A stretch of DNA of 51,432 nucleotides from Candidatus Curtissbacteria bacterium RIFCSPLOWO2_02_41_11 (lineage in GTDB: Bacteria; Patescibacteriota; Microgenomatia; Curtissbacterales; GWA2-41-24): positions 80,492-131,923 of the forward strand of contig MFBU01000005.1 of NCBI GenBank assembly GCA_001775055.1, written 5' to 3'. Under the pieces are notes generated by a model, which was not told where the DNA came from, ran no database searches, and worked only from the letters and a program-made list of their open reading frames with translations. Both the position numbers and the translations under genes were made by a program. Shown here one piece after another: positions 46,141 to 51,432 of the stretch. Positions within the stretch are counted from its first letter, which is position 1. Each line of letters begins with the position of its first letter.

Positions 46141-47016
46141 ATGGAAGGTGTGGAAGGTGGAAAAGGCGAACACGGGTTGATTGGCCGTTGGTTGAGAAAG
46201 CCAGCCACTAGACGTTCCATTTTAAAAGCAGGGGGTTCTGTCGCAGGTGGTGGTTTACTTACTTGGGGTCTCCACGCACTGGGAGTCCGCAAAGATACTT
46301 TTAGAGATAAGGAGGTTCAAATTGAGGACCCTGCCGTTGATCCTTTTGCCGGTTTATCCGATCAGGAAAGAAAGATGGCCGAGGGGTTTGTTCAAAAAGA
46401 ATTGGCGCAACTGAAAGAACGAGAAGATACCCCAGCTAAACTTAAGTTAGTCAACGACTATCAAGGGCAAATTGAAGAAGCAGCTCAAGCAGCCGGCTTT
46501 TCTTCAAAACTTTCCAAAGGTGTAGCTTTTGTCGAAAACAATGGTGATCCACAGGCAGTCGCCGAAAGCGGTGCTGCCGGAATTTATATGTTAAAACCCG
46601 ATGCTGCCAGTGATGCGGGAATTAGCCCCGAAGAACGCCTCATCCCCGAAAAAAATATTGAAGGCGGCAATGGCTATTTGGCGCAAAACTTAGAGCGTTT
46701 TGGCAGAGTTGATTTGGCCATATTGTCTCACCATTTAGGTCCGGGTACCGTCTATGATATGGTGCGCGCCTATATTAAAAGGGTAAGGGGAGTAGAATTG
46801 GGGGATATCAGAAACGAAACTGATGTGGATAAAGCCAGTATGATGAAGGACGCTTATCTTGGTGAAATTGCAACTTCCAAAATTGCCGTTTTTAAATTGC
46901 TTTCAGAACCAGAGTCGGTTGCCAAAATACCCTCGGAAGCAAAAGCCGAGGAGCCCGAGCGTTATCTTTATAGAGTAATTGCCGCCTCCGATTTTGTTAA
47001 CCAACAAACTGCCTAA
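46141..47016 (+). CDS. Secreted lytic transglycosylase-like (SLT) protein with Tat-like signal
   Basis: 291 aa. RKPATRRSILKAGGSVAGGGLL near residue 19 is a twin-arginine-like signal. The catalytic part (about 105-210) has FVENNGDPQAVAESGAAGIYML (Glu after the first helix, then the GAxGxxQ-like loop), IEGGNGYLAQNLERFG and AILSHHLGPGTVY, as in SLT goose-type lysozyme folds. It would cleave glycan strands of peptidoglycan. The QP of the usual GLMQ loop is replaced by YML, so activity is uncertain. Confidence 0.75.
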   Translation: MEGVEGGKGEHGLIGRWLRKPATRRSILKAGGSVAGGGLLTWGLHALGVRKDTFRDKEVQIEDPAVDPFAGLSDQERKMAEGFVQKELAQLKEREDTPAKLKLVNDYQGQIEEAAQAAGFSSKLSKGVAFVENNGDPQAVAESGAAGIYMLKPDAASDAGISPEERLIPEKNIEGGNGYLAQNLERFGRVDLAILSHHLGPGTVYDMVRAYIKRVRGVELGDIRNETDVDKASMMKDAYLGEIATSKIAVFKLLSEPESVAKIPSEAKAEEPERYLYRVIAASDFVNQQTA

Positions 47017-47151
47017 AATCAAAAGTTCCACCTCGGTCATTCCACCTCGGGGGTGAAAACCCAGAGGTGTTGGAGAAGAAAGAAGTTTCCAACCAAATTC
47101 TGCATGGGTGGCAGGAATCCAACCTGCAGTTTTGCCTACCCGCTGCACTTG

Positions 47152-47223
47152 CAGGGCCTAGAGGAGTCGAACCCCTACGAACGGTTTTGGAGACCGTCAT
47201 GCTACCATTAACATCAAGGCCCT
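47152..47223 (-). tRNA. tRNA-Trp (anticodon CCA)
   Basis: Minus strand: acceptor AGGGCCT/AGGCCCT, anticodon stem ACGGT/ACCGT around loop CTCCAAA (anticodon CCA), T arm GGGGTTCGACTCC, discriminator G. CCA is not encoded. Downstream of rpmG on the same strand. Confidence 0.95.
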
Positions 47224-47346
47224 AAATTTCTGCTAATTATATCAAGAAATAGGATAATTTTCTGTTTTAAAATCTTAAAAGGTCAGACCTTATAGTGGGT
47301 TGTTGGGACAACCAGTCTGGAACTTCGAGGCAGTTGTTGAGGTTAT

Positions 47347-47511
47347 TTAAATCTTTATCTCTTTGTGTTCCGTTACCTTTCTACAATGTCTGCAGAATTT
47401 TTTAAGCAGGAGTTTTTCTTTAGTATTTTCGGGATTTTTGGCCGTGGTGTAATTACGGCTTTTACAAACCGGACACTCGAGTTGGATTAGGATGCGTTTG
47501 GATTTGGCCAT
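47347..47511 (-). CDS. rpmG: Ribosomal protein bL33 (54 aa, absent from the ORF track)
   Basis: ATG 47511 to TAA 47347. [41 protein letters not shown], then EHKE: the CxxC...CxxC zinc ribbon of bL33 is complete. A large-subunit protein near the E site. Usually next to secE and tRNA-Trp; here tRNA-Trp follows but secE is about 7.5 kb away. Confidence 0.95.
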   Translation of the reverse strand: MAKSKRILIQLECPVCKSRNYTTAKNPENTKEKLLLKKFCRHCRKVTEHKEIKI

Positions 47512-47518
47512 GTTTTCA

Positions 47519-47966
47519 GTTAGTAGTTGGTAGTTAGTAGTTGATAGACCTCATAGAACACGTAGTGAGTAGTTTACTTAATTGTTGAGCTTTTTGACAA
47601 GTCCGAAAAGCATTTTCGAAATTTCTATGCCATCTTGGTAAGCTTGATTAAATTGATTTTCTTTAAGGTAGTGGAGCTTTTTGGCGATATGTAAACATGT
47701 AATTGTTTCTCGCAACGAGCCTATTGAATCATGGATGAACCGCTTGAAATCTTTTTGTGTGGATCGGCCGGAGCCTTCTGCAATATTAAGGGCGATCGAA
47801 ACGGCAGCTCTTCTGAGTTGTGATTGAAGACCGAATCTTTCTTCGAACGGAAATTTTTTGCTGATTTCGTAAATTAGTTCTATAAAATCAAGCGACTTTT
47901 GCCAAACTGTAAGCTTTTCAAAATTAAATGAGTCCATATCTACTATCTACCATCTACTAACTACGG
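47519..47966. mobile_element. Second candidate IVS-like element: inverted TAGTAGT arms around a four-helix-bundle gene
   Basis: On the coding (minus) strand the upstream arm reads GTAGTTAGTAGATGGTAGAT then AGTAGAT and ATG. The downstream arm reads ATCAACTACTAACTACCAAC then TACTAAC. The arms are inverted 7-nt arrays with the gene as the loop. The upstream arm also provides the TAG stop of the PilX-like gene. Mobility is inferred. Confidence 0.58.
47578..47937 (-). CDS. Four-helix-bundle protein (23S rRNA intervening-sequence/S23 family), second copy
   Basis: 119 aa, the same length as the copy at 25053-25412. FEKLTVWQKSLDFIELIYEISKKFPFEERFGLQSQLRRAAVSIALNIAEGSGRST carries the conserved LQSQLRRAAVSIxLNIAEGxGR core; the rest diverges from the first copy, so this is not a recent duplication. 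It sits between inverted heptamer arms in the gap between the minor-pilin operon and rpmG. Function unknown. Confidence 0.92.
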   Translation of the reverse strand: MDSFNFEKLTVWQKSLDFIELIYEISKKFPFEERFGLQSQLRRAAVSIALNIAEGSGRSTQKDFKRFIHDSIGSLRETITCLHIAKKLHYLKENQFNQAYQDGIEISKMLFGLVKKLNN

Positions 47967-49232
47967 ACTGATCGTGAAGCGGTATGTTCCTCTTTTAATT
48001 TGCCAGGAGCCACCGGGGCCGGAGGAGAATTGGGCAGAGGCTAGGCCAGAATCATAATCCAATGATGCAGAATTTCTGATAATTAATTGTTTGGCTACTA
48101 AGGCTGTGACTTTGGCATTATTGCGCATTTCGGCGGTGCCATCCAGAGCATAAAAAATGGCATTGACACCTCTATTTCGAATTGAAATTGCTTGGTTTGG
48201 ATCCGTTGATGTAGTCACAGCCAGGATGTAGCCTTTAGGGGTGGCATTGGTTGATTGAAGTTCACCATCGTTTCTCACAGTTATAGTTCCATCTGCAATC
48301 AATACACTGCCATTGGAACCAAAATTATCATTAAGCTTTAAAACGGCCGAATTGTGGACTTCAACGTCGCCAGTCACATAAATCGGCCCGTCCATGGTAA
48401 CGTAAGCGCTGTTGGCAAGCTCCAGTTTGCCGACTAATTTTCGGGGGCCAAGATTGTGCACACCGCCGTCGTATTTGCAAAGTCCGGCAGGACAATTAGT
48501 TGTACCGCCCGCCTCTGCTTGGTTTTTCCAATACTGATAGTCAACAGTTGGCATTTCGGAAGCCGGCTGGTTTTGGTATTTAGTGCCCGTTACAGTCGGA
48601 TCGGGAGTGGTGATTGTGCCGACCGTGTAGGCATCGCCGTCAATTTTTGATGAGCCCGAGCCGCTAATACTGACCCCGGATTTATTTGAATAGACAGTAC
48701 CGGTAATTAACGCGCTGTTTTCCATACTTACTCCTCCGGTTCCAACCTCGACCGCGTAGCGGAAGGCGATACTTTCTGCAGAAATCAGAACATCAACTTT
48801 TAACGTGCGTTTAGCACGGGGATTTGTTTTATTGGGGATGTAACCGGTGGAGGTAATAGTTTTTAATTGTGGGTTGGGGGGATTTTTTTCTTGGACAGTA
48901 GTTGTGAAGGAACCGATTGTACCAACGGTTACTTCGGTGACGCCAGTACCTGTATAAGATCCGGCAGTTTCGTTGAGTTTGAAAATGGCATAGTCAATGC
49001 CGGCTTCGGCCAAATTCGTTGCCTGTTCGCGAAGAATCGAGTTTGATCCAAAGCGCAAAAAACCGGCAACTCTGGCAAAAAGGGCGGCAGATATAACTAA
49101 GATTACCGCCAAAAAAATGATGGCGATGATCATCATTTGCCCACTGGCGAATTGAAAACTAGAAACATTAAACTTTAAACTAAATAATTTTTGTTTCTGG
49201 TTTCCAGTTTCTTGTTTCTGGTTAATTTTCAT
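47961..49232 (-). CDS. PilX-like minor pilin/pilus assembly protein
   Basis: 423 aa. GQMMIIAIIFLAVILVISAALFARV near residue 30 is the PilX-type helix, followed by REQATNLAEAGIDYAIFKLNETAG. The long C-terminal part forms beta-helix-like repeats (GPIYVTGDVEVHNSAVLKLNDNF...) shared with the gene at 50386 and the end of the 1307-aa protein. The N-terminal KINQKQETGNQKQK is encoded by an AGAAACA array. Last gene of the minor pilin operon. Confidence 0.78.
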   Translation of the reverse strand: MKINQKQETGNQKQKLFSLKFNVSSFQFASGQMMIIAIIFLAVILVISAALFARVAGFLRFGSNSILREQATNLAEAGIDYAIFKLNETAGSYTGTGVTEVTVGTIGSFTTTVQEKNPPNPQLKTITSTGYIPNKTNPRAKRTLKVDVLISAESIAFRYAVEVGTGGVSMENSALITGTVYSNKSGVSISGSGSSKIDGDAYTVGTITTPDPTVTGTKYQNQPASEMPTVDYQYWKNQAEAGGTTNCPAGLCKYDGGVHNLGPRKLVGKLELANSAYVTMDGPIYVTGDVEVHNSAVLKLNDNFGSNGSVLIADGTITVRNDGELQSTNATPKGYILAVTTSTDPNQAISIRNRGVNAIFYALDGTAEMRNNAKVTALVAKQLIIRNSASLDYDSGLASAQFSSGPGGSWQIKRGTYRFTISP

Positions 49233-49852
49233 TTATTCCTCAACACCGCCTTGGAAGTTTGACTTGAAGTAATTGTTTTACCGCCTGAGTTGGCACTGGT
49301 AGTAAGGTTAATCATAACTTGTGATGTTGAGCTCGGATTGGCATCGTCGTCATAATTAAATGTTAAATCAGAGATATCAGTGGCGATGATTTTTTCGATT
49401 GCCTGGCGAAAACTGCCAGCTCCAGGAATGATTTTTTTGACAAGTTTGGTATTATCGCTGGCATCTCTTTTGTAAATAATAAAATCATAATCAGAACCTG
49501 CAGGCTGGAAGAGTTCGCCGCTTGAGTCAATCGGCCAGATTTGCAGGATGACGACAGTATTATCCGAGGTGCTATCAGGTGGACAGAGGGCGCAAGTAGC
49601 AACGACGGCTTGACCTTCTCGAATCTGGTTGACCATTTCATCAAGTGCCAGTCTGTTTTGGCTGGCAACATCAATAGAAGTATTTTGAGTGGAAAAAAGC
49701 CTTGAATGGGCAAAATAGACTGCTGCGACCAGAATTGAAACCAGACCGATTATGGAAAAAGCAATGAGTAACTCAATGAGGGTAAGGCCAGGGCGCCTTT
49801 GGCGCCAGTTGGTAGATAGTAGTTGGTAGTTGGTAGTTGGTTTATTTTTCAT
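49229..49852 (-). CDS. PilW-like prepilin
   Basis: 207 aa. Leader MKNKPTTNYQLLSTNWRQRRPG is repeat-encoded (TTNYQL), then LTLIELLIAFSIIGLVSILVAAVYF with Glu +5. The C-terminal part (DEMVNQIREGQAV, VVILQIWPIDSSGELF) is typical of PilW/GspJ-type minor pilins. The stop overlaps the start of the next gene (TGA/ATG, 4 nt). Confidence 0.86.
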   Translation of the reverse strand: MKNKPTTNYQLLSTNWRQRRPGLTLIELLIAFSIIGLVSILVAAVYFAHSRLFSTQNTSIDVASQNRLALDEMVNQIREGQAVVATCALCPPDSTSDNTVVILQIWPIDSSGELFQPAGSDYDFIIYKRDASDNTKLVKKIIPGAGSFRQAIEKIIATDISDLTFNYDDDANPSSTSQVMINLTTSANSGGKTITSSQTSKAVLRNK

Positions 49853-49900
49853 TCTATTAATTATTGACTGTGAACTATTGACTACAAACCAATAGGTTTG

Positions 49901-50368
49901 TCATAGTCCATTTTCCGAGATTAAGGTTTCTATTTTTATTTCTTGAGGCGCAGTATTTTCAGTCCAATTTACCTTGATCAATACCTGTTTGATTTTGGTA
50001 CTTGACTCATAATCATCAAGGGTTTTGATGGCTGAGGCTGAGGGCAGTTTTGCAAGGTCAGGTTCTTGGACGATATCGATATTACAGCCAGTAGGCGATG
50101 GACAAGTTGGCAGTGAGGCAAAAGCAGTGTTTCTTAAATTTTCAATTTGGCGGCTGGCAATTTTGGTGGCAATACCTTGCAAATTGCCTTTTCTGGTGGT
50201 TCTGAAAGTGCCGGAAGCAGTCAAAAGAATGACTATCATCGCCAAAATAAATACTAGTGAGAGGGCAATTTCGATGAGGGTAAATCCAGGTTTTGACAAT
50301 TGACAATTTTTATCAAAATTCTTTCGAGTTTCCTGTTTCCTGTTAACAGTTCGCCAAAGCGAGGGCAT
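49901..50368 (-). CDS. PilV-like prepilin
   Basis: 155 aa. SKPG|FTLIEIALSLVFILAMIVIL after a 28-residue leader containing NRKQETRKNFDKNCQL, encoded by AGGAAAC and TTGTCAA heptamers. The mature domain is small (TRKGNLQGIATKIASRQIENLRNTAF...). Member of a PilX-V-W-X operon that probably primes type IV pilus assembly. Confidence 0.86.
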   Translation of the reverse strand: MPSLWRTVNRKQETRKNFDKNCQLSKPGFTLIEIALSLVFILAMIVILLTASGTFRTTRKGNLQGIATKIASRQIENLRNTAFASLPTCPSPTGCNIDIVQEPDLAKLPSASAIKTLDDYESSTKIKQVLIKVNWTENTAPQEIKIETLISENGL

Positions 50369-50385
50369 TAATTTTATTTTAGCAA

Positions 50386-51432
50386 CTATTTGGAATAATA
50401 ATAGGTGCCTTTTTTAGGTTGCCAAGAGGCGCCGGGGCAGGTGGGACAGGTAGTAAATTGGGCAGAGGCCAGACCCTCCTGGTAATCCAATTTAGAGCCT
50501 TGGGACATGGTCAGTGATTTTGATATTAGAGTATTGACAGTAGTATTTTGGGACATTTGGGCTCCGCCGATTAAAGCATAGAGAATGGCAAAAGCACCGG
50601 AATTATTAATATTGACGGCAGAGTTATTGCTGGAGTTACTTACCAGCATGATATAGCCTTTGGGGTCGGCACTGGTTGGATTAATAGTTGCACCGTTTAG
50701 AATAGAGATTGTTCCGTCCACCACAAAACCTGTGCCGTTTGATCCGAAACTTTCATCCAGATTAACTTTGGTCGAACCTAGGTTAATAAGTAGGTTACCG
50801 GGGATACCACCGGTTACCCATATTGGTCCTTTGACAGTGAAGGTGGCATTGCCGGTGAGTGTTAAATTGCCGACATACTTTCGCGGCCCAATATTTTGAG
50901 AAGTTGAAAGATAACAAGGGCAAGTGGTGGTTCCACCAGCAGTGGCCGCGGTTTTCCAATCTGAAACCTGTTGAGTAATATCAGGCATCGGTGCGGCAGA
51001 AGCGTTGGGATGGCGTTGACCTCCAACATCAGGCGGATTGGAAATTGTTCCGACTGCCCAGGCGTCACCCTCGATTACTTGACCGCTGCCAAGTCCTCCT
51101 GAGATATTACCGTTTGAATAAGCAGTGCCATCTATTTTAGACGATTGGTTCATAAGAATACCTCCATCGCCTGTTTGGGCTGCGTAGCTAAAGGCGATTG
51201 TGGTACTTCCAATTTTGGCGTCAGACTTAACGGTTACTTTGGCAAGAGGACTAGCGCATTTTGGTACACAACCGGTTGAAGTAATTGTTTTCAAGGCTGG
51301 ATTAATAGTTGTTACCGAGACAGTGAATTGGCCTAGATTATCCGGTTGACCGGGCAAAAAAGTATTGGTTTCACCAGTATAGTTGCCGGCAGTTTCGTTT
51401 AACTGCCAGATGGCTTTTTCAAGGCCGGCTTC
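50386..51432 (-). CDS. PilX-like protein, 5' end outside window
   Basis: The frame stays open past the listed start to the window edge: EAGLEKAIWQLNETAGNYTG precedes MPGQPDN, so the real start lies beyond 51432. The sequence parallels the gene at 47961-49232 (TTINPALKTITSTGC, then IWVTGG..., ILYALIGGAQMSQN, LDYQEGLASAQF), showing a tandem paralogue pair around pilV and pilW. Ends 17 nt before the PilV-like start. Confidence 0.8.
   Translation of the reverse strand, partial: EAGLEKAIWQLNETAGNYTGETNTFLPGQPDNLGQFTVSVTTINPALKTITSTGCVPKCASPLAKVTVKSDAKIGSTTIAFSYAAQTGDGGILMNQSSKIDGTAYSNGNISGGLGSGQVIEGDAWAVGTISNPPDVGGQRHPNASAAPMPDITQQVSDWKTAATAGGTTTCPCYLSTSQNIGPRKYVGNLTLTGNATFTVKGPIWVTGGIPGNLLINLGSTKVNLDESFGSNGTGFVVDGTISILNGATINPTSADPKGYIMLVSNSSNNSAVNINNSGAFAILYALIGGAQMSQNTTVNTLISKSLTMSQGSKLDYQEGLASAQFTTCPTCPGASWQPKKGTYYYSK

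Overview
The window looks like a chromosomal segment of a Candidate Phyla Radiation (Patescibacteria) bacterium, most likely Microgenomates-like. This is inferred from style, not from a database hit: short housekeeping genes, several type IV prepilin genes, PEGA, CAP, CARDB and sortase-type cell-surface genes, split ribosomal operons, and an extraordinary density of short tandem repeats between and inside genes. TAA, TAG and TGA all end genes, so the code is ordinary. No rRNA, CRISPR array, transposase or prophage was seen.

Layout. 1-5994 (+): end of a ComEC-like gene, argS, a membrane metallophosphoesterase, an M16 peptidase, ndk, a CAP-domain membrane protein and a small membrane protein. 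6005-11731 (-): a GxxExxY nuclease-fold gene inside inverted repeats, three tandem prepilin genes with repeat-encoded leaders, and a large secreted protein. 11839-19904: tRNA-Pro, tRNA-Arg, small membrane proteins, a sortase, a PEGA protein (-), two secreted proteins, a RelB/RelE-type toxin-antitoxin pair, a Tat-like secreted protein, and hicB with an internally deleted hicA. 20260-24893: a membrane protein and a 1307-aa CARDB surface protein. 24908-25643: three neighbouring inverted-repeat elements, one carrying a four-helix-bundle gene. 25653-33661: mreB, two glycosyltransferases, galT-like, an ADP-ribosyltransferase-like cargo gene between direct repeats, phosphomannomutase and an inositol-phosphatase-like gene (-). 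33791-39671 (-): an excisionase-type HTH gene and the secE-nusG-(beta-lactamase-like)-rplK-rplA and rplJ-rplL cluster with an L10 leader. 39818-47016: galU, an ASCH protein, an HTH gene (-), a histidine kinase with two response regulators, an RRM protein, an M24 peptidase (-) and a lytic transglycosylase. 47152-51432 (-): tRNA-Trp, rpmG, a second four-helix-bundle gene in inverted repeats, and a minor-pilin (PilX/W/V/X) operon.

Main observation. Many intergenic spaces hold arrays of 7-nt (sometimes 9-nt) units. The unit sequence differs from locus to locus (TTGACAA, TAGTTGG, CTAGGGA, TAGTGCC, ACGCGGA, AAGGTTGAG and others) but the unit length is nearly constant. Arrays often occur as two facing arms, so they can fold into long imperfect hairpins. 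At three loci a small gene lies between facing arms: two four-helix-bundle genes (the protein family carried by intervening sequences of 23S rRNA) and one GxxExxY gene. Start or stop codons of these genes lie in the arms. Gene-less versions also sit in frame inside argS, rplJ, a glycosyltransferase (about five inserts), a metallophosphoesterase, an M24 peptidase, prepilin leaders and N-terminal extensions of L1, L7/L12 and NusG. I propose an IVS-like mobile element family with autonomous and gene-less members; mobility itself is inferred.

A second pattern is the presence of diverged copies of a gene end on either side of a palindromic element (3' ends of rplL and rplK, 5' end of a prepilin gene), which may mark element-associated allele replacement.
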